NCBI GenBank assembly: GCA_040757775.1
Contig: JBFLWQ010000018.1
Location: forward strand, 1 to 64,000
Source of the DNA: Thermodesulfobacteriota bacterium
GTDB lineage: Bacteria; Desulfobacterota; UBA8473
DNA length: 64,000 bases
Reading direction: 5' to 3'
Of this stretch, positions 7,958-17,471 are shown one piece after another (position 1 is the first letter of the stretch; each line of letters starts with the position of its first letter). Below the pieces are notes generated by a model. It saw nothing but the letters and a program-made list of their open reading frames with translations. It was not told the DNA's origin and did no database searches. The translations under genes were made by a program, and so were the position numbers.

Positions 7958-9082
7958 ATGACATCTTTAGAAGAATTAAGCGAAATGTCTAAAACAATTG
8001 CCAATCCTGCTGTAGACAAATGGAAAGCCCAGGGTAAACCCGTAGTGGGGTTTTTCTGCTCCTACATACCCGAGGAGATTCTTCATGCGGCAGGCATCTT
8101 CCCCTACAGGATAAAAGCCACAGGCTGTACCAATACACCGGCTGCAGATGCTTTTTTATCCGCAGTCAACTGTTCCTTTGCCCGCAGCTGCCTGGAATTA
8201 GCGCTGGAGGGCGGCTATTGGTTTCTTGATGGAGTGGTGTCTATGAACAGCTGCGAGCATATCCGGCGTCTGTACGATATCCTGAAGCGTAAGGTAAAGA
8301 CACCTTATTATCACTTTCTCAGTGTCCCCCATAAGACCGATGAAGAAGCGGTGAATTGGTACAGAGATGAGCTTGCTATCTTCAAGGCAGGTCTGGAAAA
8401 AGCGTTTGATGTCAGCATCACTGAGGAAAGTATCCGAAAATCAATAGCGGTGTATAATGAAACCCGAGACCTGCTGAGGAAGGTATACGAGTTTCGCCAA
8501 AGGGGGAACCCGCTCCTGACCGGGAAAGAAGCACACGAGATTGTTGTGGCTGCCATGTCGACTCCAAAAGAAGATTACAACAGGCTACTTAAGGGATTGC
8601 TGGAAGAGGTTGGTAAGCGGAAGGGTATCTCGACCCATAGTCCCAGATTGATGGTCATGGGAAGTGTTATTGATGATCCCGATTATATAGGGATTATCGA
8701 GGGTATGGGTTGCCTGGTAGTCACTGATGCCCTGTGTTTCGGAAGCAGGTACTTCTGGGAGCCGGTGAAGACCAACGGTGACCTCATGGAGTGTTTGGCA
8801 CGTTCTTACTTAAAGCGTCCTGTATGCCCCAGGATGTCTGAGGATATTGGCCAAATCGTTACTTATACTAAGGGAATGGTTGAAAAGTTTAACGTTGATG
8901 GTGTCATCATGGAGAGAATCCGTTGTTGCGACCTTTGGGGAGGCACAACCCTTATCCTCCAGAAGAGGTTGGATGAACTGAACATTCCTCTTTTGGTAGT
9001 GGATCGGGAGTACATGACCAGCGGTGCGGGACAAATGAGTACCAGGGTTGGAGCATTTCTAGAAATGATAGGGAGGGGTTAA
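7958..9082 (+). CDS. BcrC-type subunit of a benzoyl-CoA reductase/2-hydroxyacyl-CoA dehydratase family enzyme
   Basis: The 374-residue protein shows the typical family opening VVGFFCSYIPEEILHAAG, then NCSFARSC, NSCEHIRRLYD and RIRCCDLWGG, whose cysteines are the expected [4Fe-4S] ligands. The size and motifs fit the smaller catalytic subunit (BcrC/HgdB-like). ATG 7958 lies 7 nt after GGGAGGA. A GTG at 7952 is too close to that site. The next gene begins one base after this stop, so the two subunits are surely co-translated. Electrons should come from the activase pair just upstream. Aromatic-ring reduction is an attractive guess but a 2-hydroxyacyl-CoA dehydration is equally compatible. Confidence 0.85.
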   Translation: MTSLEELSEMSKTIANPAVDKWKAQGKPVVGFFCSYIPEEILHAAGIFPYRIKATGCTNTPAADAFLSAVNCSFARSCLELALEGGYWFLDGVVSMNSCEHIRRLYDILKRKVKTPYYHFLSVPHKTDEEAVNWYRDELAIFKAGLEKAFDVSITEESIRKSIAVYNETRDLLRKVYEFRQRGNPLLTGKEAHEIVVAAMSTPKEDYNRLLKGLLEEVGKRKGISTHSPRLMVMGSVIDDPDYIGIIEGMGCLVVTDALCFGSRYFWEPVKTNGDLMECLARSYLKRPVCPRMSEDIGQIVTYTKGMVEKFNVDGVIMERIRCCDLWGGTTLILQKRLDELNIPLLVVDREYMTSGAGQMSTRVGAFLEMIGRG

Positions 9083-9083
9083 A

Positions 9084-10343
9084 ATGACGCAAAAGAATAT
9101 ACGTGAAATTGAAAAGGTACATAATAGTATGCAGGGATTGCTCAATCATGTAGGGAGTAAATATCCTGAACGTAAATGGATGTATGAACCAGCAGCAAAG
9201 TATTTCGAGATGCTTTATGAAGATGTTGTCCAAAACAAACCTATAGCGTGGTATTTTTTCCTCCTTACTCCGGAATTGTTCCGTGCCATGGATATAGCTC
9301 CATTCTCAGGAGAGTATGCAGGTTCGGTAATTTCCTCCTTTCCCGAAGGCATCATCAAGTACGTGGACTTTGCTGAACAACACGTCCCTGAGTCGTTGTG
9401 TGCCATCAACAAGTACACCCTCGGTGCAGCCCTCTCCGGTGATTTTCCTTATCCGGATATGCTCATCCATATAGCAGCCCACCCCTGTGATTCGGCAAGT
9501 ATTATTTATCCAGTTCTTGCCGAGTATCTTGGAGTCCCCCAGTTTTGTTTTGATACGCCTTACCTGGATGACGAGAGGAGCCATATATACTTTGCCAGTC
9601 AGTTTACTAAACTCATCTCCTTTCTGGAAGAGCAGACAAATCAAAAGTTAGACTTTGATAGGCTAAAGCAGGTTGTAGAATATTCTAACCAGGCACAGGA
9701 ATATGTGCTCAAAGCTAACAAACTCAGGAAAGAGGTACCCTGCCCTATTTCGAGCCGGTCTTCTGCTATAGCTGCAGGTGCTATTTTGGGGCTTGCCGGA
9801 ACCCCCTTCCTGGTGGACTGGTATAAGAAACAGTATGAAATGGCACTGGAACGGGTTCAGAGAAATGAGGGCGCCCTTCCAGAGGAGAAATTGAGAGTAG
9901 CTATGGTCTGGTCCTCCACGTTTTTCGACCTGGGGGTGTTAGAGTGGATGGAGAGGGAATATGGAGCTGTCGTCGTGATGGACCTGCTGAATCTTTGGGT
10001 CAATGAACCTATAGAAGACACCTCGAGTCTGTCAAAAATAGCCCGTGGTCTGGCATCTAAAATACTGAAAGCTCCTATGGGAAGGCACGGCAGAGGCCCC
10101 GTGGACACATTACTGGAGGAAGTTGTTGGTATATGCAGGGAATATAAAGCGGATGTGGCTATTTTTGCAGGACATGTGGGTTGTAAGTATGGCTGGGCGT
10201 CTGCCAAGCTGCTAAAGGATGTTATAAAAGAGGAAGTGGGAATTCCCACCCTGTTTTTTGATTTCGATGCTTACGATCCAAGGGTTGCCTCATCGGAAAC
10301 CATTAAGGCAAAAATTGAACAGTTTTTTGACACTTATTTGTGA
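9084..10343 (+). CDS. BcrB-type subunit of a benzoyl-CoA reductase/2-hydroxyacyl-CoA dehydratase family enzyme
   Basis: The 419-residue protein is the second D-component-type subunit in this operon. It has KPIAWYFFLLTPELFRAMD at the first Rossmann strand and candidate cluster cysteines in ESLCAIN, AHPCDSAS and GHVGCKYGWAS. It is similar in length to the protein at 1332-2585, and both resemble the larger BcrB-like branch. GGGAGGGG precedes its ATG within the end of the previous gene. It should pair with the BcrC-type subunit to form the CoA-ester-binding core. The following CooC-like gene starts within or just after its stop, so that ATPase is part of the same unit. Confidence 0.85.
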   Translation: MTQKNIREIEKVHNSMQGLLNHVGSKYPERKWMYEPAAKYFEMLYEDVVQNKPIAWYFFLLTPELFRAMDIAPFSGEYAGSVISSFPEGIIKYVDFAEQHVPESLCAINKYTLGAALSGDFPYPDMLIHIAAHPCDSASIIYPVLAEYLGVPQFCFDTPYLDDERSHIYFASQFTKLISFLEEQTNQKLDFDRLKQVVEYSNQAQEYVLKANKLRKEVPCPISSRSSAIAAGAILGLAGTPFLVDWYKKQYEMALERVQRNEGALPEEKLRVAMVWSSTFFDLGVLEWMEREYGAVVVMDLLNLWVNEPIEDTSSLSKIARGLASKILKAPMGRHGRGPVDTLLEEVVGICREYKADVAIFAGHVGCKYGWASAKLLKDVIKEEVGIPTLFFDFDAYDPRVASSETIKAKIEQFFDTYL

Positions 10344-10351
10344 GGGGCATG

Positions 10352-11131
10352 ATGTCAAGACCAGGGTCAGACCGGCAAAATGCGGGAAGGGTGATTGCTG
10401 TGAGCGGCAAGGGTGGAGCAGGGAAAACAGCTCTGGTAGCAATCATGGTCGGTGTACTTTCAAAAATGGAAAAATTTAAGATATTGGCTATAGATGCTGA
10501 TTCAGCAGCGTGTTTACCCTCTGCAGTAGGTGCAACGGCATACAGGACAGTAGGAGACATCCGGGAAGAGATTATCAAAAACCCAGAAGCAAAGAGCAGG
10601 ATTCAAGATATACCTATGCAGAAAGTGATAGCTGAGGTCATGGGACAAGGGAATGGATTTGACCTGTTGGTAATGGGTCGACCCGAAGGACCAGGCTGCT
10701 TTTGCGCGGTTAATGACCTATTAAGGTATGGGATAGAAACCCTTTCCAGGGATTTTGATATTACCCTCATTGATTGTGAAGCCGGCCCCGAGCAAGTCAA
10801 CCGAAGGGTGCTTAGAAGCGTCGATACCCTGGTGATTGTTACTGACACCTCCACCAGAGGGATTCACAATGCTAAACTCATCAAAAAGATTACTGAAGAA
10901 AACAACGATACCAGTGAAACCAAAATGGGCATGGTTATCAACAGGGTAAAAGAAGAAAGTAAAGGAATAATAGAAGTTGCGGAAGAGACGGGGCTCAAAA
11001 TCCTTGGCTATATTCCAGAAGATGAAAACATAACAAGATTTGACTCTGTCGGCAAGCCCATAATTGACCTTCCCAATGATTCTCCTGGCGTAGTAGCCGT
11101 TCGGGAAGTATTGCATCAAATAGGGTTCTAA
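10352..11131 (+). CDS. CooC-like P-loop ATPase (MinD/ParA family)
   Basis: The 259-residue protein has a deviant Walker A, GKGGAGKT, at 19-26 and a CFC motif at 116-118 (GPGCFC). A CxC in this position is the metal-binding mark of CooC, the ATPase that helps insert nickel into CO dehydrogenase. Here it sits at the end of the CoA-ester reductase operon with no CODH gene in view, which points to a maturation or cluster-assembly role for that enzyme system. ATG 10352 (or 10349) follows GAGGGG. A GTG at 10340 overlaps the previous stop and is a possible alternative start. Nickel specificity is only inferred from the family. Confidence 0.75.
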   Translation: MSRPGSDRQNAGRVIAVSGKGGAGKTALVAIMVGVLSKMEKFKILAIDADSAACLPSAVGATAYRTVGDIREEIIKNPEAKSRIQDIPMQKVIAEVMGQGNGFDLLVMGRPEGPGCFCAVNDLLRYGIETLSRDFDITLIDCEAGPEQVNRRVLRSVDTLVIVTDTSTRGIHNAKLIKKITEENNDTSETKMGMVINRVKEESKGIIEVAEETGLKILGYIPEDENITRFDSVGKPIIDLPNDSPGVVAVREVLHQIGF

Positions 11132-11279
11132 TAATCGCCCTCAGGGGTTCTAAATGCCATCCTGACGTTCTATTTCCCTAATAGGACAGTACCCTCCTTT
11201 CTTTGTTGATCGATTTGGCAATCTCAATTACCCATCAACCAAACATCCTTGACAATATGTAAACTATTTGATAGACAGT

Positions 11280-11303
11280 AGGGGCGAACGGCCGTTCGCC
11301 CCT
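11280..11303. repeat. Perfect 24-bp palindrome (REP-like copy 2)
   Basis: This is the second copy of the palindrome at 6967-6994, identical over 24 bp, in the gap between the CooC-like and LOG genes. It may act as a transcription end signal. Confidence 0.85.
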
Positions 11304-11334
11304 GCCGTTCCGAAAAACAGGGAGGTAGATAGCC

Positions 11335-11988
11335 ATGTCAGAAAAACAATACCTGATTGATGCAATAACTGTTTATGATTCCTGGCGACTCTTTAAAATT
11401 ATAGCCGAATTTGTCGATGGTTTCGAGGCACTATCTGACATCTATCCCTGCATCTCTGTTTTTGGCTCTGCCCGAGTTCTCCCGGGTGATGAAACATATG
11501 AAAAGACTGTAGTTATTGCTAAGAAATTGGCTGAAAATGGCTTCAACATCATTACCGGTGGTGGGCCTGGTATCATGGAGGCAGCTAACAGAGGGGCAAG
11601 AGAGGGAGGCTCAAAGTCTGTCGGGCTAAATATTCGCCTACCTCTGGAGCAAAAAATCAACCCTTACGTAGATGTAAACCTGGAGTTCAAATACTTTTTC
11701 GTAAGGAAGGTAATGTTTATCAAATATGCTCAGGCCTATATAGGCATGCCTGGCGGTTTCGGAACACTTGATGAGATATTCGAAGCCATGACCCTGATCC
11801 AGACCAAACGGATAAAACCTTTCCCTGTGATACTTGTAGGGTCCGATTACTGGAATGGTCTGTTGGAGTGGATGAGAAAGAACCTCCTGGAAAAAAACAA
11901 GATATCCCCGGAGGATATGGAGAGGGTAATCATCCTGGATGACCCGGACGAAGTGGTGAAGACCATCAAGCGCACGGTAATCGTGTAG
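11335..11988 (+). CDS. LOG-family protein (nucleotide 5'-monophosphate phosphoribohydrolase-like)
   Basis: The 217-residue protein has the LOG/'lysine decarboxylase-like' signature: GSARV near 45, GGGPGIMEAAN at 75-85 and PGGFGTLDE at 139-147. Family members hydrolyse purine nucleoside monophosphates or cytokinin precursors to base plus ribose 5-phosphate. Despite old annotations they are not lysine decarboxylases. It is cytosolic with no signal sequence. GGGAGGTAG lies ahead of the ATG. The beta-CASP nuclease gene begins 30 bp downstream in the same direction, so the two are likely co-transcribed. Role here is housekeeping or nucleotide salvage. Confidence 0.88.
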   Translation: MSEKQYLIDAITVYDSWRLFKIIAEFVDGFEALSDIYPCISVFGSARVLPGDETYEKTVVIAKKLAENGFNIITGGGPGIMEAANRGAREGGSKSVGLNIRLPLEQKINPYVDVNLEFKYFFVRKVMFIKYAQAYIGMPGGFGTLDEIFEAMTLIQTKRIKPFPVILVGSDYWNGLLEWMRKNLLEKNKISPEDMERVIILDDPDEVVKTIKRTVIV

Positions 11989-12017
11989 TAAGCAGGTATG
12001 GTATAAGGGGGAAGGCT

Positions 12018-13637
12018 ATGAAAGTAAATTGTGCAGGGGCGGCAGGGACGGTAACAGGCTCCAACTACCTGATTGAGACGGAGGGTGTAAGGGTACTTGT
12101 GGACTGTGGCATGTTTCAGGGATCGAGGCAAATGGAGGAGCGCAACTATCTGGATTTCCCCTACGACCCCGGGACGGTGAGCCATCTTTTCTTAACGCAT
12201 GCCCATATCGATCACAGTGGTCTCATCCCCAAACTTGTGCGGAATGGGTTTTCCGGCAGCATCCTGTGTACCCCCGCTACCGCAGACTTGTGCAGGATTA
12301 TGCTGGCTGACAGCGCGCATATACAGGAGATGGAAGCGGAATGGCATAATCGCAAAAAGAGGCGCGCAGGCCGCAAACGCTTGATTGAACCTCTTTATAC
12401 CCAGGATAATGCTGAGGCGGCAATGAAATATTTCATGCCAATAACTTACGGAAACGATGTTATCCTCTCTCCTCATATGCGTGCCCGTTTCAGTGACGCG
12501 GGACATATCCTGGGTTCTGCCATTATCGAGCTTTGGGTCAAAGAAAAAGACCGTGAGGTTAAGATAGTCTTTTCCGGTGATCTGGGTAGTATCAATCAGC
12601 CGATAATTTCAGACCCTACGTATATCCAGAAAGCCGATGTGGTCTTTATTGAATCTACTTACGGTAATCGTATTCATAAGTCCAAGGAAAGCACATATCA
12701 GGAACTCAGAGAGGTAGTCATTGCCGCCTATAAGGACGGTGGCAACGTGGTGATTCCAGCCTTTGCGGTGGAGCGTACCCAGGAGGTGCTTTATATATTA
12801 AACGAGCTTTACCAGAAAAAACAAATCCCCTATATGGATGTTTATATAGACAGCCCTCTTGCCATCTCGGCTACAGAAATCTTTCTAAAGCATCCGGAAT
12901 GCTTTGATAAAGCAACTGTGAACAAATTGCGGGCAGGCAACCATCCGCTGGATTTCCCCGGGATGCATTTCAGCCGCTCGGCTGAAGAATCCATACGTTT
13001 GAACGATATCAAAAAGGGAGCCATAATCATCGCGGCCAGCGGAATGGCACACGCCGGCCGTATTAAACACCACCTCCGCTATAATCTCTGGCGTCCAGAG
13101 GCTCACATTGTGTTTGTGGGCTATCAGGCACAGGGTACCACGGGGCGGCTCATTGTAGACGGTGCCAGACGTGTAAAGATTTTCGGAGAAGAAGTAACCG
13201 TAAGAGCCAAGATTCACACTATCGGAGGATTTTCTGCTCACGCCGACAGGGACGGACTTCTTAAATGGCTCACGCATTTTAATCCAAAACCTTATGCTAC
13301 TGTGATTGTCCATGGAGAACCCAGCAGCTCACTGGCATTTAGCAATTATGTCAGTGAAGAACTAAATATCTCTCCCATTGTTCCACAATTGGGAGAAACT
13401 ATCGATCTGGACATCGCCATGGGCAAATTCAGGAAAGAAGGCATTGCGGTTGCCCCGCTGGAATTCAATGCCGAATTGGACGTTACATGGGAAAGGCTGG
13501 ACGACATTATAACCCGGATTGGAGACATTGAAGATATTCCTGACTTCAGGATGCGAGAAAGCCTTACGCCCAAGCTTCGGGAAATCAATGAAAGGCTGAA
13601 TGAAATCAGGGAGCATCTGGCTGGTAAGGAGATATGA
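12018..13637 (+). CDS. Metallo-beta-lactamase/beta-CASP RNase-like protein
   Basis: The 539-residue protein opens with a metallo-beta-lactamase fold. The zinc motif HAHIDHSG begins at H61, with further ligands in SDAGHILGSA and SGDLGS. A beta-CASP region (SGMAHAGRI, VGYQAQGTTGR) follows, then FSAHADR near the end of the domain, and finally an RMM-like segment. These are marks of CPSF-73/YSH1-type RNA nucleases. The last 80 residues are a charged tail. It should cut or trim RNA in the cytosol. GGGGGAAGG precedes the ATG. It is convergent with the penicillin-binding protein gene, only 42 bp apart. Confidence 0.9.
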   Translation: MKVNCAGAAGTVTGSNYLIETEGVRVLVDCGMFQGSRQMEERNYLDFPYDPGTVSHLFLTHAHIDHSGLIPKLVRNGFSGSILCTPATADLCRIMLADSAHIQEMEAEWHNRKKRRAGRKRLIEPLYTQDNAEAAMKYFMPITYGNDVILSPHMRARFSDAGHILGSAIIELWVKEKDREVKIVFSGDLGSINQPIISDPTYIQKADVVFIESTYGNRIHKSKESTYQELREVVIAAYKDGGNVVIPAFAVERTQEVLYILNELYQKKQIPYMDVYIDSPLAISATEIFLKHPECFDKATVNKLRAGNHPLDFPGMHFSRSAEESIRLNDIKKGAIIIAASGMAHAGRIKHHLRYNLWRPEAHIVFVGYQAQGTTGRLIVDGARRVKIFGEEVTVRAKIHTIGGFSAHADRDGLLKWLTHFNPKPYATVIVHGEPSSSLAFSNYVSEELNISPIVPQLGETIDLDIAMGKFRKEGIAVAPLEFNAELDVTWERLDDIITRIGDIEDIPDFRMRESLTPKLREINERLNEIREHLAGKEI

Positions 13638-13679
13638 GAACGGAAAATGGGGGAACGTGGAATATTAGCTTAGACTGAG

Positions 13680-16600
13680 TTAAGCCGCTTGCCCTTTCTC
13701 GGCAAAAAGTGGTTGCAGTGCCGACCACAAGGTCTTTAATACCTGAACCGCTAAAGCACTTGTGAATTCATATTGTGAGGCATTCGGACCTTCTACGTGG
13801 ACAGTAACAATTCCAAAGAATCTGTCTGCATAAAAAACAAAGGTGCTGGTGCGATTGATGATCTTTGAGCTGACAACCCCTGCATCACGGCGGAAAGTTT
13901 CAACCCGGTTGTCTCCAGTACCAGTTTTCCCACCTACCTCAGCGGATGTGCCATCGGAGAGGGTAAAAGTATTTTTAATCCTTTGGGCAGTACCCCTTTC
14001 CACTACCTGCCTCAGGGCGTCCCTCAAAGATCGTGCCACTAAAGGAGACATGACCCTTTTCCTGGTATCAGGGGGTTTGCTAAGATGCGTTTCATAAGGG
14101 GTACCCTCTCCAAAATGAAGCCCTTTAAAACTGATCATTGGTTTATAAATTCCCTCATTGAGGATGATACCCATAAACTCTGCCAGGTTTACCGGTCTAT
14201 CAGCTGAGCTTCCAATTGCAGTTGCCAGAGAGGGAACAAGTGTTCCGAATGGATATCCCATAGACCTCCATGTTCGATGAATCTCAGCAAATGCCTTTCG
14301 TTCGAGAAGGCTTCTTATCCTCAGATTTTGTGCGTTGTGAAAACGGGTCCTGAATATCCATGAAGAAGATAGCATCCTGGCATCTTTGCTTGCTTCCAGC
14401 ACTTTATTCCAGAGGGACCCAGGATGGTCTTTCAGATAGAAGACCAACCAGACCTCAAGGGGATGCCTTCCCAGAAGGTAAGCCTCATCAATGAGATGGT
14501 ATGATTTTCCTTGATAGGCTCTAAACATCTTATTGAGCAAAGCCAGGTTTATGGCATTTTCCTGGAAATGGGACTTTGCCGCTGTTACTAATTGCTCCAG
14601 GGTAGCTTCTGGATTTTCCTTCAAGTAAAGAATTACCCAGTTCCTCAGAGGATGCAGGGAAGATTGGCAGAGTATTGCAAAAGACTCTTTATAGGCTTTA
14701 GAGACATGAATCCGGTAATATTTTTTGAGGAATTCGACAGATTCCAGCTCCATCGCTTCTTTCAAAAGAGGTAACCGTTGAGGATTGTTTATTTCTGAAA
14801 GCAGAGCCTTCACATCATAGCCAAGATTTGCCATATAGTAGTCAACCACCTCCTTCATCAGCCGGATGAAGACAAGGTTCACTGATTGGCAAAACCCTTC
14901 TTCGACGGTAAAGAATCGGTTATCCTGATCCTTCTTAAAATTCTTAAACGTGTGCACTCCCCCCCCTGTGAAAAAAACCTGATTAGGATTACCAGAAATG
15001 CTCCTCTGCATGCTAGCCTTGAGTACCTCTTCTTGCGTTGCCTTTGGGTGATAGAGCAGATAATCCAGGACCCATTTGGATAAAGGGTCATTGACCTGCG
15101 ACTTCTTCCTTAAAAGGTCGCTTTGGTCTTTCTCTGCAAAATAACCATAAAGGTAATCAATGACCATCAGGTAAGAAGCCAGGGTTCGAAGCTTCGCTGT
15201 AGAGCCCAACTCAAGTTTTATACCGGTAGTAACATTGAGGGGTTTATTCAGGGTATCAGCCTGAATCCTTAAAAGATTCCCCTCTGGACGGCTTTCAAAA
15301 AGGGCAAAACTGTATATCACATCTCCAGGATCTCCTTTGTTTAAAAGATAGGGTGCTAAGAATCCATTTTCCGCTAAGAACTCAGGAGCATAAAGAGAAT
15401 TCAAGATGCTATTGACTTTCTGCTGGGTATCGAAGTCAAAGGTAGTATCAACAGTCATATCCAATCGATCCAGTTCATAAAGTGTCTCAATGCCCAGTAG
15501 CTTGAGTAAACTTATACGGACAGAGTCTGTTCCTTTTCGCTCCACGAGAGAAAGAGGGGGAGGGATAGGTGCACCGGGCCTGAATTCTAAATGGGCTGTC
15601 GTTGCAGCTTTTTTTAAAGCTGTACTGATGATTCCGTCCGCTTCTAAAAGGCGAAGATACCCATTCACTTTTTTCTCCAGTATGGTGTGGTCCTTTTGGA
15701 GATACAGGGATGGGTGTCGTGTGGCAATGATAAGCGAAAGTGCCTCTTTAAGTGTATTTGCCTTTCTATAAAGCACTTCCTGATTCGTTTCATTCATCTG
15801 CAAATCAGACATTAGCTGGTCTATGTTTTTACCAAACCATGCCCACATCCCTTTACCAATCCCGTTAATTTCACCGTACCCTTTAGCCGCTCCCAATGGC
15901 ATTCCATTAAAGTATTCCCTGACAATTTCTTTGCGGGTATCGGTGGTATTAGGTCCCTTACGGTATGCCCATAAACTTCCTCCTACTATCTGTCTTATCT
16001 TGTCTACAGGACCTCTGGTCATACCCCTACTTGAGTGTCTGAATTTTACTATTTGGGTTACCAGGGTACTCCCCCCGATTCCATCTGGAATGCCAAAAAG
16101 CTTTTCACCGAGATATCTAAGACTCGCTAAGCCAAGACGATCCCATTCGATGGCAGGATTCAAGAAAGGGTGTTCAAAATCGAATAATTCCCGATTTTCC
16201 CTGTGAAGCAGAACCTTTACCAAAAGTGGCGGTATGGATTGAAAGGAGGGAAACTGTTGGGTATCCAGGGTAACGTGGTAGGCTTTAGCACCATCTCTAT
16301 CATTCAGCCGTAATCCCCGATCATCCCTTTTCTCATAAGAGATCGGGATACCACTTCTACCGAGGAAAAGGGCAGTCTTCGATTGCCTTGCCTGTGAGGT
16401 TACTATATAACCTTTTTCTTTAAGACGCTTTTGAAATTTTGGTAAATCTGTATAGCCTCTGGAGATGTCAAACGGACCATCGATAGGAAAGGAGATATCA
16501 CTGCTCTCCCCTCCTTGAAGTCTCCATGTTACATTCTTTGAGCACCAGGAAAAGATAGCTGCTTCCCATACGCTTGTCCTTATTTCATAAGCTATTGCCA

Positions 16601-16697
16601 GAGCTAACGCCGAAACAAAGAGAAAAGTTAATAAAATCTTACCATATGACCTGAGTCTCTTTTTTTGATGAGATCTCTCCCATCCTGAACTATCAAT
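13680..16697 (-). CDS. Class A penicillin-binding protein (PBP1-like) with apparent ATT start
   Basis: Read from 16697 this is a 1005-residue bifunctional peptidoglycan synthase. A short basic cytoplasmic stretch and a membrane segment (about 21-38) come first, then a GT51-like glycosyltransferase (HREN with E167, GGSTLVTQ at 208-215), then a transpeptidase with all three motifs: STAK (S499), SVN (S605) and KTGT (K924). The frame is open back to 16703 but has no ATG or GTG near its beginning. The first TTG, at 16223, would remove the membrane anchor. GGAGG ends 9 nt before an ATT at 16697, so I take that codon. It follows the liv ATPase gene by 6 bp and probably shares its transcript. Confidence 0.85.
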   Translation of the reverse strand: MDSSGWERSHQKKRLRSYGKILLTFLFVSALALAIAYEIRTSVWEAAIFSWCSKNVTWRLQGGESSDISFPIDGPFDISRGYTDLPKFQKRLKEKGYIVTSQARQSKTALFLGRSGIPISYEKRDDRGLRLNDRDGAKAYHVTLDTQQFPSFQSIPPLLVKVLLHRENRELFDFEHPFLNPAIEWDRLGLASLRYLGEKLFGIPDGIGGSTLVTQIVKFRHSSRGMTRGPVDKIRQIVGGSLWAYRKGPNTTDTRKEIVREYFNGMPLGAAKGYGEINGIGKGMWAWFGKNIDQLMSDLQMNETNQEVLYRKANTLKEALSLIIATRHPSLYLQKDHTILEKKVNGYLRLLEADGIISTALKKAATTAHLEFRPGAPIPPPLSLVERKGTDSVRISLLKLLGIETLYELDRLDMTVDTTFDFDTQQKVNSILNSLYAPEFLAENGFLAPYLLNKGDPGDVIYSFALFESRPEGNLLRIQADTLNKPLNVTTGIKLELGSTAKLRTLASYLMVIDYLYGYFAEKDQSDLLRKKSQVNDPLSKWVLDYLLYHPKATQEEVLKASMQRSISGNPNQVFFTGGGVHTFKNFKKDQDNRFFTVEEGFCQSVNLVFIRLMKEVVDYYMANLGYDVKALLSEINNPQRLPLLKEAMELESVEFLKKYYRIHVSKAYKESFAILCQSSLHPLRNWVILYLKENPEATLEQLVTAAKSHFQENAINLALLNKMFRAYQGKSYHLIDEAYLLGRHPLEVWLVFYLKDHPGSLWNKVLEASKDARMLSSSWIFRTRFHNAQNLRIRSLLERKAFAEIHRTWRSMGYPFGTLVPSLATAIGSSADRPVNLAEFMGIILNEGIYKPMISFKGLHFGEGTPYETHLSKPPDTRKRVMSPLVARSLRDALRQVVERGTAQRIKNTFTLSDGTSAEVGGKTGTGDNRVETFRRDAGVVSSKIINRTSTFVFYADRFFGIVTVHVEGPNASQYEFTSALAVQVLKTLWSALQPLFAEKGQAA

Positions 16698-16703
16698 AGT
16701 AAT

Positions 16704-17471
16704 TTACCTCCATCTCTTCTTTCTCTTATATCTCTGATAACCTTTTACTGACTCTTCCAGTTTTACTCCTAAGTAGAATTCCTTTACATCATCGTTTTCC
16801 AGGAGGACCCTTGTTTCATCGGACAGAACAATCCTGCCGTTTTCCAATACGTACCCATAATTCCCTATGTTAAGTGCCATCTTTGCGTTCTGCTCTACCA
16901 ACAGAATAGTGATCCCTTCTCTGTTGATAGCCTTAATAATCTCGAATATATCCTTTACCAGTACCGGAGATAAACCCAGAGAGGGTTCGTCCAAAAGGAG
17001 GAGCTTTGGTCTAGCCATCAAGGCACGACCTATAGCCAACATTTGCTGTTCCCCACCGCTTAGTGTCCCTGCCAGCTGATTTTTCCTTTCCTCCAGGACA
17101 GGAAAGTGCTCAGAAACCCGTTTGTAGTCTTTCCTGATTCCGTCTTTGTCCCTTCGTGTATATGAACCCATCTTCAGGTTCTCAAAAACTGTCAGTTCGG
17201 GGAATATCTCCCTCCCTTCAGGGACATAGGATATACCAAGATGCACGATATCCTCTGTATCCATTCTGTCGATTCTCTTACCCATGAACTCTATAGTCCC
17301 CTTTTCAGGCTGGTCTTCCAACAGTCCCATTATAGTTTTAAGGATAGTGGTCTTTCCGGCACCGTTTGCCCCAAGGACGGTCTTTATATCACCTTCCTCC
17401 AGGTCCAGGGAAACACCGCGAATGGCATTGACAAATCCATAGCTGGTCTCTATGTTTTTTACCTTAAGCAA
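16704..17471 (-). CDS. livF: Branched-chain-type ABC transporter ATPase LivF
   Basis: The 255-residue ATPase has Walker A GANGAGKTT, signature LSGGEQQM, Walker B LLLLDEP and the H-loop region VEQN. It is the second ATPase of a branched-chain amino acid (or aromatic acid/amide) type importer. The start is a TTG at 17471 that overlaps the end of livG by 8 bp, with a purine-rich site (aggagaggaag) upstream. Its 3' end carries the ribosome site for the downstream penicillin-binding protein. In this cluster, the substrate may be an organic acid and not an amino acid. Confidence 0.92.
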   Translation of the reverse strand: MLKVKNIETSYGFVNAIRGVSLDLEEGDIKTVLGANGAGKTTILKTIMGLLEDQPEKGTIEFMGKRIDRMDTEDIVHLGISYVPEGREIFPELTVFENLKMGSYTRRDKDGIRKDYKRVSEHFPVLEERKNQLAGTLSGGEQQMLAIGRALMARPKLLLLDEPSLGLSPVLVKDIFEIIKAINREGITILLVEQNAKMALNIGNYGYVLENGRIVLSDETRVLLENDDVKEFYLGVKLEESVKGYQRYKRKKRWR

